A DNA stretch of 6,657 bases from DATDOO01 sp035293245 (GCA_035293245.1 DATDOO010000047.1:1-6657), one strand, 5' to 3'; counted from the first letter of the stretch, positions 1 through 6,657 are shown. The notes: a model not told the origin generated them from the sequence alone. Translations and numbers: made by a program.

Positions 1-3000
1 GCGGGAGAAGCCGGGTGGAACTGGTTCACCTGGTGGGCTGGGGACACGGTCGGCTGCATGATCTTCACGCCCTTGGTGCTGATGCTCGTCGGCACGCCGC
101 GCGAAATATGGCGCTACCGCTTTCGTTCCATCTCCCTGCCGCTGCTGATTGCCTTCGCTTTGGCGGTGATGGTGTTCATCCACGAGCGCTCCAACAGCCA
201 GCAAGCCCAGCGGCAGGAGTTCGAGCACCGCGCCACGGTAATCGCGGCGGTGCTGCGCGATAGCCTGGAGGACTATTCGGATATCCTGCTGTCCCTCAAG
301 GGGCTGTTCGACGCCTCGCAATTCGTAACGCGGGACGAATTCCGCCGTTTCGTCGATCAGCCCCTGATGCACAAACGGGGCTTGCAGGTCGTGTCCTTTG
401 CCTGGCGGGTGGCGGAGGCCGAGCGGAAAGCCTTCGAGCGCGTGCGCGGCGAGGAAATCCGGGCCGATTTCCAGATCAGGAAAAAAACGGCGGATGGCCG
501 GCTGATTCCCGCCGAGTCCCGCGACGAATACGTCGCCCTGGATTATCTGGAGCCGCTGGCCGGCAACGAGGCGGCCTTCGGCTACGACCTGGCTTCCGAG
601 CCGTTGCGCGCCGCCGCTCTGCAGCGCGCGCGCGCGACGGGCGCGGTGGCGGCGACTGCGCCGCTCACCCTGGTGCAGGAAACGGGAAATCAAAAAGGCA
701 TTCTGCTGGCCGTGCCGGTTTTCGCCAAGGGCGCACCGGGAACGGTGTCGGGCTACGTGACCGCTGTGCTGCGCGTGGAGGACATGATCGAAGCGGTGTT
801 GAAGCGGGCGAATGTGAAACGGCAAGGACTGCGCTTCATGCTGGAGGATCGGGACGCCGATCCCGCCAACCGGGAATTGTTCCGTGAGCAGGGCCTGCAA
901 ACGAACGGGGAGCGGTTCACCGTCCCGCTGAATGTGGCGGGGCGCCGCTGGATCGCGCGTTTTTCGCCCACGCCGGAAACCCTCTCGACCCAGTGGTCGC
1001 TGTGGTACGTATTCGCCGGCGGCATGGCGCTCACCGGGCTGCTGGGCAGTTTTCTCCTGACCCTGACCGGCCGCACCCTGCGCGTGGAAGGTCTGGTGCG
1101 CCAGCGCACCCGCGATCTGAACCGGCGCAGCGAATGGCTGGAAATGGAAATCCGCCAGCGCGAGGAGTCGGAACAGGCGTTACGGATCAGCCGGACGAGG
1201 CTCAAGGCCATGATCGACGCCGAACCCGCCTGCGTCAAGGTGGTGAGCGCGGACGGCACGCTGCTGGAAATGAACGCCGCGGGCCTGAGTTTTGTCGAGG
1301 CGGACCAGGCGGAACAGGTGATCGGCAGACAGGTCATCGACCTGGTCGCCCCCAAGTACCAGGACGCCTTTCATCGCTTCCACGAACAGGTGTGCGCCGG
1401 CCAGGGCGGCAGCCTGCAATTCGAGATCATTGGCTGCAAGGGCGGGCACAGGTGGATGGAAACCCACGCCGTTCCGCTGCCCGGCGAGGACGGCGCCCCC
1501 GCGTCCCACCTCGCCATCACCCTGGACATCACCGCGCGCCGCAAGGCGGAAAACCGCCTGCAACTCGCCGCCCGCGTGTTCACCGAGGCGAGCGAGGGCA
1601 TTTTCATCACCGACCCCCAGGGAACCTTCGTCGAAATCAACGATTCGTTCACCGCGCTCACGGGTTATGGGCGCAAGGAGGCCATCGGCCGGAATCCGCG
1701 TTTGCTCAAATCCGGTCTGCAGGGGCCGGAGTTCTACGTCGGGATGTGGGCGGCGCTGCAGCGCGACGGGCGCTGGCGCGGCGAAATCTGGAACCGCAAG
1801 AAGAACGGCGAGTTGTTCGCCGAGTTATTGACCATCTCCGCCATAAGCGACGACCAGGGCCAGTTGAGCCACTACGTCGGCATCTTCACCGACATCACCG
1901 CGCTCAAGGAGCACCAGAAATACATCGAAAACCTGGCCTATTACGACGCACTCACCCAGTTGCCCAACCGCGTCCTGCTGGCCGACCGCCTGCAACTGGC
2001 GCTGCTCCAAGCCCAGCGGGCCGGCGATTTGCTGGCGGTGGGCTACATCGATCTGGACGACTTCAAGCCGGTCAACGACACTTACGGCCACAAGGCGGGC
2101 GACCTGCTGCTGAAGGAGGTGGCGGCGCGGATCAAGGACAGCCTGCGCGCCGGCGACACCGTGGCGCGGCTGGGCGGCGACGAGTTCGCTCTGCTGCTTT
2201 CCGGGCTGGAATCCGCCGAAGAATGCACCCAGACCCTCGCCCGCCTGCTGCAAAGGCTCGCCGCGCCATTTCCCGTCGACGGGCATGAAATCAACGTCTC
2301 CGCCAGCATCGGCGTCACCCTGTTCCCCCTCGACGGCGCCAACCCCGATATCCTGTTGCGCCATGCCGACCAGGCCATGTACCAGGCCAAGCAGTCCGGG
2401 CGCAACCGCTACCATTTCTTCGACGCGGAAAACGACCGCCTGGCCCAGGAGCACCGCGCGGCGCTGGCGCGGATTCGCGCCGCTCTGCCCCAGGACGAGT
2501 TCGTCCTTTATTACCAGCCCAAGGTGGACATGCGCCTGGGCAAGGTGGTCGGCGCCGAGGCGCTGATCCGCTGGCGGCATCCGCAACGCGGCCTCCTCCT
2601 GCCCGGCGAATTCGTACCCCTGGTCGAGGGGACGGATTTCGCCGCCGCGCTGGACGAATGGGTGGTCGCCGAGGCTCTGCGGCAGATCGACGAATGGCGG
2701 ACGGCGGGCCTGGAACTGCCGGTCAGCGTCAACATTTCGGCGCGGCACCTGATGCAGCCGTCCTTTTGCCAGCGGCTGGCGGATCTCCTGGCGGACTTTC
2801 CGGACGTGCCGGCGCGGCTGCTGGAACTGGAGATACTGGAATCCGCCGCTTTCGACGACCTGGCGCGGGTCGGCAAAATCCTGGAGGAATGCCGCCGGCT
2901 GGGCGTGCGATTCGCCCTGGACGACTTCGGCACCGGCTATTCCTCCCTCACCTACCTGCGCCGGCTGCCGGCGGACGTGCTGAAGATCGACCAGTCCTTC

Positions 3001-3252
3001 GTGCGCAACATGCTGGACGACCCGGAAGACCTGGCCATCGTCTCCGGCATCATCGGCCTGGCGCGCTCCTTCCTGCGCCACGTCATCGCCGAAGGCGTGG
3101 AGACCCCCGAGCACGGCGCGCTGTTGCTGCACATGGGCTGCGACCTGGCGCAAGGCTACGGCATCGCCCGGCCCATGGCCGCCGCCGCCCTGCCCAACTG
3201 GGTGGCGGCCTTCACGCCCGATCCGCGCTGGACGGCGGAAAGAAATATGTAG
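1..3252 (+). CDS. MASE1/CHASE/PAS/PAS/GGDEF/EAL c-di-GMP protein, 5'-partial
   Basis: This is a membrane sensor that probably makes and degrades cyclic-di-GMP. The frame is open from base 1, giving 1083 visible residues, numbered here from base 1. Residues 6-31 (WNWFTWWAGD, then a hydrophobic stretch) look like the end of a MASE1 domain, so the Met at base 58 is internal. A transmembrane helix (about 43-61) precedes a CHASE-type periplasmic sensor (about 75-320) and a second helix (about 334-356). A charged linker follows, then PAS (about 398-513) and PAS (about 521-635). GGDEF (about 645-805) has its signature at 725-729, an RAGD inhibitory site five residues upstream, and metal/substrate residues in IDLDDFK and N692. 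EAL (about 825-1065) keeps E853, N911, E944, D974-D975, K995, E1031 and Q1051. Both outputs therefore look competent, though hybrids often favour one activity. The ligand is unknown. The TAG stop lies inside the downstream repeat, and no terminator is seen. Confidence 0.93.
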   Translation, partial: AGEAGWNWFTWWAGDTVGCMIFTPLVLMLVGTPREIWRYRFRSISLPLLIAFALAVMVFIHERSNSQQAQRQEFEHRATVIAAVLRDSLEDYSDILLSLKGLFDASQFVTRDEFRRFVDQPLMHKRGLQVVSFAWRVAEAERKAFERVRGEEIRADFQIRKKTADGRLIPAESRDEYVALDYLEPLAGNEAAFGYDLASEPLRAAALQRARATGAVAATAPLTLVQETGNQKGILLAVPVFAKGAPGTVSGYVTAVLRVEDMIEAVLKRANVKRQGLRFMLEDRDADPANRELFREQGLQTNGERFTVPLNVAGRRWIARFSPTPETLSTQWSLWYVFAGGMALTGLLGSFLLTLTGRTLRVEGLVRQRTRDLNRRSEWLEMEIRQREESEQALRISRTRLKAMIDAEPACVKVVSADGTLLEMNAAGLSFVEADQAEQVIGRQVIDLVAPKYQDAFHRFHEQVCAGQGGSLQFEIIGCKGGHRWMETHAVPLPGEDGAPASHLAITLDITARRKAENRLQLAARVFTEASEGIFITDPQGTFVEINDSFTALTGYGRKEAIGRNPRLLKSGLQGPEFYVGMWAALQRDGRWRGEIWNRKKNGELFAELLTISAISDDQGQLSHYVGIFTDITALKEHQKYIENLAYYDALTQLPNRVLLADRLQLALLQAQRAGDLLAVGYIDLDDFKPVNDTYGHKAGDLLLKEVAARIKDSLRAGDTVARLGGDEFALLLSGLESAEECTQTLARLLQRLAAPFPVDGHEINVSASIGVTLFPLDGANPDILLRHADQAMYQAKQSGRNRYHFFDAENDRLAQEHRAALARIRAALPQDEFVLYYQPKVDMRLGKVVGAEALIRWRHPQRGLLLPGEFVPLVEGTDFAAALDEWVVAEALRQIDEWRTAGLELPVSVNISARHLMQPSFCQRLADLLADFPDVPARLLELEILESAAFDDLARVGKILEECRRLGVRFALDDFGTGYSSLTYLRRLPADVLKIDQSFVRNMLDDPEDLAIVSGIIGLARSFLRHVIAEGVETPEHGALLLHMGCDLAQGYGIARPMAAAALPNWVAAFTPDPRWTAERNM

Positions 3253-3320
3253 GGTGGGTTAGACGCGCGTAACAGCCGATGCTGAATTTTCGCAGGCATC
3301 GCTGCGCGTCGTAACCCACC
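3253..3320. repeat. Left palindromic unit: long imperfect hairpin
   Basis: Bases 3253-3268 pair with 3304-3320 (ggtgggtta and gacgcgc against gcgcgtc and taacccacc) with one bulged base at 3311. The helix resumes with 3274-3282 pairing with 3296-3303, with c3277 bulged, leaving a loop at 3283-3295. Nearly the whole unit can therefore fold as one hairpin. There is no following run of T, so it is not a canonical intrinsic terminator. As the 3' end of the upstream mRNA it could still slow 3'-to-5' degradation, as REP hairpins can; that role is inference. Confidence 0.75.
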
Positions 3321-3362
3321 GATTGGCCTTGATCGCTCCGACAAGGCCGTTTGGTGGGTTAC
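3311..3362. repeat. Central alternative hairpin between the two units
   Basis: A perfect 10-bp inverted repeat (gtaacccacc at 3311-3320, ggtgggttac at 3353-3362) encloses a second perfect 7-bp stem (ggccttg 3325-3331 with caaggcc 3342-3348) around a 10-base loop. A four-base internal mismatch separates the two stems. This fold uses the inner arms of both flanking units, so it competes with their own hairpins. Confidence 0.65.
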
Positions 3363-3422
3363 GGTGCGCGGAGAGACAGCAGATAACCATCAATCTCATC
3401 CCATTGCGCGCCCTAACCCACC
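3353..3422. repeat. Right palindromic unit: hairpin with long loop
   Basis: Bases 3353-3370 pair with 3405-3422. There are nine perfect outer pairs, one C-C mismatch, then eight further pairs including two G-T/U wobbles, with a 34-base AT-richer loop at 3371-3404. It is related to the left unit by its arms, but its loop differs in sequence and length. It has no T-tract. Confidence 0.65.
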
Positions 3423-3448
3423 CTACACGTTCCGCCCGCTCCGCGTCC

Positions 3449-3477
3449 CAACGCCTCGAAGCCATGGGGGCTATAAT
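3449..3477 (+). promoter_or_regulatory. Putative sigma70 promoter for rpoZ-spoT-ridA-recG
   Basis: A perfect TATAAT lies at 3472-3477. With a 17-bp spacer the -35 position (3449-3454, caacgc) matches the TTGACA consensus poorly, and there is no TG extended -10. The start point would fall near 3484, giving a leader of about 45 nt before the rpoZ ATG. The box lies between the repeat element and rpoZ. A weak -35 would suit dependence on an activator or other upstream DNA, but no operator is recognisable. The -10 is the only strong evidence. Confidence 0.6.
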
Positions 3478-3528
3478 GCCGCCCCTGCTTCGATTCTTTT
3501 CACAATTCTCAACCCAAGGAACTCCCTT

Positions 3529-3738
3529 ATGGCTCGTGTCACCGTCGAAGACTGCCTGGACAAGGTGGACAACCGTTTTCAACTGATCCTGGTCGCCTCC
3601 AAGCGTGCCCGCCAGATCGCCCAGGGCGCGGAACCGCGCGTGGACGCATTGGGCGACAAGCCCACCGTGATTGCATTGCGCGAGATTGCCGAGCGCAAGA
3701 CGACGCCGGCGATTCTCGACCAGGTCGGAGAATCCTGA
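3529..3738 (+). CDS. rpoZ: DNA-directed RNA polymerase omega subunit
   Basis: Omega is the small subunit that helps fold and hold beta-prime in RNA polymerase. The 69-residue product starts MARVTVEDCLDKVDNRFQL and carries the conserved DKPTVIALREIAE block at about residues 43-55. It is shorter than E. coli omega (91 aa), lacking the acidic C-terminal tail, and is near the size of short proteobacterial omegas. In E. coli the N-terminal residues after Met contribute to ppGpp site 1 at the beta-prime/omega interface, and the same ARVT sequence is present here. The start is set by the family N-terminus and by AAGGA at 3516-3520, 8 nt upstream. The frame is open further upstream, but that would run back past the promoter. 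spoT follows after 18 nt, probably in the same transcript. Confidence 0.96.
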   Translation: MARVTVEDCLDKVDNRFQLILVASKRARQIAQGAEPRVDALGDKPTVIALREIAERKTTPAILDQVGES

Positions 3739-3756
3739 TTCTTACGGATCGTCCTT

Positions 3757-5913
3757 ATGCATGCCGTCGTCCAGCCGAACCACAGGCCGCCGGAAGAAAA
3801 GCTCTGCGATGAGCTGTGCGGCCGGCTGGCCGGCTATCTGGAGCCGGTGCAGGTGGAGGAGGTGCGCCGCGCCTACCGCTTCGGCGCGGCGGCGCACGCC
3901 GGACAGCGGCGCAACAGCGGCGAGGCGTACATCTGCCATCCCCTGTCGGTGGCGATCATCCTGGCCGACATGCGTATGGATCCCAAGGGCATCGTGGCGG
4001 CCCTGCTCCACGATGTCATCGAGGACACCCCCGTCACCAAGGCCGAGTTGACGGCCGAGTTCGGCCAGGAGGTGGCCGAACTGGTGGACGGCGTCACCAA
4101 GCTCACCAAGCTGGGCGACGTCTCCCGCGCCGAGGCCCAGGCCGTGAACATGCGCAAGATGTTCCTGGCCATGATCAATGACTTGCGCGTCATCCTGGTC
4201 AAACTGGCCGACCGGCTGCACAACATGCGCACCCTGGGAAAGATGGACGTCGCCAAAAGGCGGCGCATCGCCCGCGAGACGCTGGAAATCTACGCCCCCC
4301 TGGCCAACCGCCTGGGGATGAACCAGTTCCGCCTGGAACTGGAGGAATTGGGCTTCGCCGCCCTGCACCCGTGGCGGCAGCGCATCCTGGAGAACGCGGT
4401 GCGCAAGGCGCGCGGCAACCGCAAGGAAGTGCTGGCGAAAATCCAGGCCGCCATCGTCCGCCGCTTGCAGGAATGCGGCCTGGAGTGCGAGGTGATCGGC
4501 CGCGAAAAGCACTTGTACAGCCTGTACCAGAAAATGCGCGCCAAGCGCATTCCGTTCCTGGAAGTGTTCGACGTGTGCGCCTTCCGTCTCATCACCCGGC
4601 ACGTGGACGACTGCTACCGGGCGCTGGGGGTGATGCACAACCTCTACCGGCCCTTGCCGGGGCGCTTCAAGGACTACATCGCCCTGCCCAAGGGCAACGG
4701 CTACCAGTCGCTGCATACCGTGCTGGCCGGGCCTTACGGCCAGCCGCTGGAAATCCAGATCCGCACCCGCGACATGCACGGCATGGCCGAATCGGGCATC
4801 GCCGCTCACTGGCTGTACAAGTCGGAAAACGAACAGGCGCGGGTGCACGAATGGCTGCACGATCTTCTCGAGATCCAGCAGGACGCCGGCGACTCCCTGG
4901 AGTTTCTCGACAACCTCAAGGTCGACCTGTTCCAGCAGGAGGTGTTCGTCTTTACGCCCAAGGGCAAGATCATCAAGCTGCCGCGCGGCGCGACCCTGAT
5001 CGACTTCGCCTACGCCGTGCACACCGGTATCGGCAACACCTGCCAGTCGGGACGCATCGACCGCCACGCCGCGCCGCTACAGACCGTGCTGGAGAACGGC
5101 CAGACCGTGGAGATCGTCACCGCGACCTGGGCGCATCCCAATCCGCTGTGGCTGAATTACGCCGTCACCGCCAAGGCGCGCTCGCGCATCCGTGCCAGCC
5201 TGCGGCATTTCAAGAAGGAAGAGGCGGTGCGGCTGGGCCGCCGCCTGCTCGACCAGGAACTCGCCGTGTTCGGCGTGCGCCTGGGCGACGTGCCGGAGAC
5301 GCAAATCCAGAGACTGCTCAAGGGCCTGAAACTGGCCACGCTCGATCAGTTGCTGGAAGACATCGGCCTGGGCAACCGCATGCCCATGCTGGTGGCGAAA
5401 TTGCTGCGCCACGAAAGCCCGGACCAAACCCTGCGCCTCGACGAGACGGCGGGGGACAAAATCCGCGCGCCCCTCGTCATCAAGGGCACGGAAGGCGTGG
5501 TGGTCAACCTGGCCAAGTGTTGCCATCCGATCCCCGGCGACCCGATCCTGGGCTTCTTCAATCCCGGCAAGGGCATCGTCGTCCATACCCTGGACTGCCG
5601 CAACGTCGCGGAAATTCGCCGCAAGAAGCAGGCGAGCTGGTTGCAGGTGGAGTGGGACGCGCTGGCCAAGGGCGAGTTTGCGGTGGAAATCCGCATGGAA
5701 CTGATCAACCAGCGCGGCACCCTGGCGCAGGTGGCCTCGGTCATTTCCCGCATGGGCTGCAACATCGAGAACGTCTCCATCGTCAACCAGGACGAGCAGA
5801 CTTCCACCGACTTCATCGTCCTCACCGTCCGCGACCGCGTGCACTTGGCGCAACTCATGCGCGAACTGCGCAAGCTGCCGGTGGTGCTGAAGATTGCCCG
5901 CGTCAAAAGCTAA
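3757..5913 (+). CDS. spoT: Bifunctional (p)ppGpp synthetase/3'-pyrophosphohydrolase
   Basis: This cytoplasmic RSH enzyme of 718 aa (E. coli SpoT 702) sets the level of the stringent alarmone. The N-terminal HD hydrolase shows H61, H85-D86, E89-D90 and D152 in KLADRLHNMR, the expected Mn-binding and catalytic residues. The synthetase domain has D272 in the FDVCAFR motif, RFKD at 303-306, GYQSLHT at 315-321 and E332 in EIQIRT. RFKD is the RXKD form of bifunctional SpoT/Rel enzymes, not the EXDD form of RelA. TGS (about 395-456), a helical region, a Cys/His-rich segment (C588, C589, H610, C614) and a C-terminal ACT domain (about 640-715) follow. The ATG has only a weak GGAT-type Shine-Dalgarno at 3746-3749, so coupling to rpoZ translation across the 18-nt gap is plausible. 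No other in-frame Met lies before the HD domain. ridA follows after 24 nt. Confidence 0.96.
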   Translation: MHAVVQPNHRPPEEKLCDELCGRLAGYLEPVQVEEVRRAYRFGAAAHAGQRRNSGEAYICHPLSVAIILADMRMDPKGIVAALLHDVIEDTPVTKAELTAEFGQEVAELVDGVTKLTKLGDVSRAEAQAVNMRKMFLAMINDLRVILVKLADRLHNMRTLGKMDVAKRRRIARETLEIYAPLANRLGMNQFRLELEELGFAALHPWRQRILENAVRKARGNRKEVLAKIQAAIVRRLQECGLECEVIGREKHLYSLYQKMRAKRIPFLEVFDVCAFRLITRHVDDCYRALGVMHNLYRPLPGRFKDYIALPKGNGYQSLHTVLAGPYGQPLEIQIRTRDMHGMAESGIAAHWLYKSENEQARVHEWLHDLLEIQQDAGDSLEFLDNLKVDLFQQEVFVFTPKGKIIKLPRGATLIDFAYAVHTGIGNTCQSGRIDRHAAPLQTVLENGQTVEIVTATWAHPNPLWLNYAVTAKARSRIRASLRHFKKEEAVRLGRRLLDQELAVFGVRLGDVPETQIQRLLKGLKLATLDQLLEDIGLGNRMPMLVAKLLRHESPDQTLRLDETAGDKIRAPLVIKGTEGVVVNLAKCCHPIPGDPILGFFNPGKGIVVHTLDCRNVAEIRRKKQASWLQVEWDALAKGEFAVEIRMELINQRGTLAQVASVISRMGCNIENVSIVNQDEQTSTDFIVLTVRDRVHLAQLMRELRKLPVVLKIARVKS

Positions 5914-5937
5914 AGTCGAGAACAAGGAAACGCCTCC

Positions 5938-6327
5938 ATGAGCAAGCAAGCCATTCAGACCAGCCGCGCCCCCGAAGCCATCGGCACCTATTCGCAGGCG
6001 ATCCGGGCCGGGAACGTGGTGTACCTGTCGGGGCAGATTCCCCTCGATCCCGTCACCATGACCCTGGTGGAGGGCGGCATGGAAACCCAGATCCGCCGCG
6101 TCTTCGACAACCTGCAGGCGGTGGCCGTGGCCGCGGGGGGGAGCCTTGCCGATGTGGTCAAGCTCAATGTCTATCTCACCGACTTGAGCCATTTTCCGCT
6201 GGTCAACCAAGTCATGGCGCACTACTTCGCCGAGCCCTATCCGGCCCGCGCCGCCGTGGGCGTGGCGGCCCTGCCGCGTGGCGCAGGCGTGGAGATGGAC
6301 GCGGTGATGGTGCGGGGATCCGATTAG
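5938..6327 (+). CDS. ridA: RidA family reactive enamine/imine deaminase
   Basis: RidA (YjgF/YER057c/UK114 family) hydrolyses reactive enamine/imine intermediates such as 2-aminoacrylate, released by PLP enzymes like threonine/serine dehydratase, to keto acids and ammonia. It works as a cytosolic trimer with active sites between subunits. The product is 129 aa, the normal length. It shows the family IGTYSQAI, YLSGQIPLDP, VVKLNVYLTDL and PARAAVGVAALPRGAGVEM blocks. R104 corresponds to the carboxylate-binding Arg105 of E. coli RidA, and E119 to its Glu120, so the protein looks catalytically competent. A good AAGGA (5924-5928) lies 9 nt before the ATG. It sits 24 nt after spoT and about 10 nt before recG, in an operon position seen in other proteobacteria. 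Any link to stringent control is unproven. Confidence 0.95.
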   Translation: MSKQAIQTSRAPEAIGTYSQAIRAGNVVYLSGQIPLDPVTMTLVEGGMETQIRRVFDNLQAVAVAAGGSLADVVKLNVYLTDLSHFPLVNQVMAHYFAEPYPARAAVGVAALPRGAGVEMDAVMVRGSD

Positions 6328-6337
6328 TCCGACGGCG

Positions 6338-6657
6338 TTGCAAACCCTCGATCACCTGCCCCTCTCCGCCTTGAAAGGCGCGGGCGCGGCGACGCTCGCC
6401 CGGCTGGAAAAGTTGGGCGTCTCCAGCGTGCTCGACCTCCTGTTGCACGTGCCGCTACGCTACGAGGACCGCTCGCGCCTTACCGCCCTCGGCGCGTTGC
6501 AGGCCGGCGCATCGGCCAAGGTGTGCGGCCAGGTGCAACTGGCGGAAATCACCCCGCGCGGCCGGCGCTCCCTGGTCTGCCGGCTGGGGGACGGCACGGG
6601 GCACGTTTACCTGCGCTTCTTCCACTTCAACGCCCGCCAGGTCGAGCACCTGGCGAG
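6338..6657 (+). CDS. recG: ATP-dependent DNA helicase RecG, 3'-partial
   Basis: RecG remodels stalled replication forks and Holliday junctions. Only the first 106 codons are in the window, covering the start of the N-terminal wedge/OB-fold region. Recognisable features are LPLSALKGAGAATLARL near the start, LLLHVPLRYEDRSRL (about residues 35-49) and RSLVCRLGDGTGHVYLRFFHFNA, which parallel E. coli RecG (LTGVGAALSNKL, LLLHLPLRYEDRTHL, RFFNFNA). The helicase motifs lie beyond the edge. The start is TTG at 6338, 10 nt after the ridA stop. In this frame there is a stop at 6305-6307 and no ATG or GTG before the conserved N-terminus; the next GTG (6428) would cut into it. No good Shine-Dalgarno is seen at the proper distance, so translational coupling to ridA is likely. 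The gene is certain, its exact start less so. Confidence 0.9.
   Translation, partial: MQTLDHLPLSALKGAGAATLARLEKLGVSSVLDLLLHVPLRYEDRSRLTALGALQAGASAKVCGQVQLAEITPRGRRSLVCRLGDGTGHVYLRFFHFNARQVEHLA

Larger units (their letters stand above)
3249..3426. repeat. REP/BIME-like or MITE-like composite palindromic element
   Basis: A 9-base core, ggtgggtta, occurs four times in alternating orientation: + at 3253-3261, - at 3312-3320, + at 3353-3361 and - at 3414-3422. The outer ends form a perfect 14-bp inverted repeat (3249-3262 with 3413-3426, gtagggtgggttag and its complement). The element can be read as two palindromic units of about 72-74 nt (3249-3320 and 3353-3426), placed head to head about 32 bp apart. 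It has no coding capacity of its own and no clear target-site duplication. Similar gtagggtgggtta/taacccaccctac repeats are, from memory, scattered through many proteobacterial and cyanobacterial genomes. Mobilisation in trans by a REP-associated (RAYT/Y1) or other transposase is inference. It overlaps the stop of the upstream gene and ends about 45 bp before the rpoZ -10 box. Confidence 0.8.

Noticed and set aside
58..60. ATG at 58 as the start of the c-di-GMP gene
   Set aside because: The frame is open to base 1 and encodes the conserved tail of a MASE1-like domain, and no Shine-Dalgarno precedes this ATG. The gene continues upstream.
621..645. Alternating CG run as a structural or regulatory signal
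   Set aside because: It falls within in-frame coding sequence of the sensor region (Ala/Arg codons) and is short, as expected from high-GC codon use.
1825..3153. Long antisense ORF (442 codons) opposite the GGDEF-EAL region
   Set aside because: It lies wholly opposite a well-supported coding region, has low-complexity Gln/Val/Gly-rich composition and no recognisable domain. Long antisense frames are expected in GC-rich genes.
3253..3320. Intrinsic terminator for the c-di-GMP gene
   Set aside because: The hairpin is strong but no T-run follows either unit, so it is better described as a repeat.
3249..3426. CRISPR array
   Set aside because: The repeats alternate in orientation, the core is only 9-14 bp, and spacing is irregular. 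CRISPR repeats are direct and longer.
3364..3528. Upstream extension of rpoZ in the same open frame
   Set aside because: It would include the right half of the repeat and the -10 box. The omega family starts at MARVT, and a good AAGGA lies just before that ATG.
3742..5067. Long antisense ORF (441 codons) opposite spoT, and a similar one at 5077-6222
   Set aside because: Both mirror conserved spoT/ridA codons, lack family motifs and have no RBS context. They are GC-bias shadows.
4371..6374. 667-codon + strand ORF overlapping spoT, ridA and the start of recG
   Set aside because: It is an out-of-frame Arg/Pro/Gly-rich translation of three recognised genes, and no coherent domain is visible.

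Overview
The window is high-GC, densely coded proteobacterial chromosome, with every gene on the + strand. The order rpoZ-spoT-ridA-recG, a short omega subunit and a bifunctional-type SpoT fit a Gamma- or Betaproteobacterium. I cannot name a genus from this sequence. No phage, plasmid, CRISPR, tRNA or rRNA signal is visible.

Region 1 (1-3252) is the 3' part of a large membrane-bound cyclic-di-GMP signalling gene. It enters the window already in frame, so its true start lies upstream. The visible order is the tail of a MASE1-like membrane sensor, a transmembrane helix, a CHASE-type extracytoplasmic sensor, a second transmembrane helix, a signalling linker, two PAS domains, GGDEF and EAL. The key catalytic residues of both output domains and the GGDEF inhibitory site are present, so the protein could both make and degrade c-di-GMP.

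Region 2 (3253-3528) is the only sizeable non-coding gap. Most of it is a roughly 178-bp mosaic of palindromes built from a 9-base core (ggtgggtta) that occurs four times in alternating orientation and is bounded by perfect 14-bp terminal inverted repeats. It resembles a pair of REP units (a BIME) or a small MITE. Its left end contains the stop codon of the c-di-GMP gene. Just to its right lies a perfect TATAAT box that probably drives the next genes.

Region 3 (3529-6657) is a compact run: rpoZ (omega subunit of RNA polymerase), spoT (ppGpp synthetase/hydrolase), ridA (enamine/imine deaminase) and the start of recG (branch-migration helicase), which runs off the right edge. Gaps are 18, 24 and about 10 nt with no terminators, so they are probably cotranscribed. 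rpoZ and spoT are functionally linked: in E. coli one ppGpp-binding site on RNA polymerase needs omega, and SpoT sets the ppGpp level. The gmk gene often found upstream of rpoZ is absent here, its place taken by the repeat and the c-di-GMP gene.

I see no undescribed multigene system. The most notable feature is the palindromic element, followed by its overlap with a stop codon and promoter region and the likely TTG start of recG.
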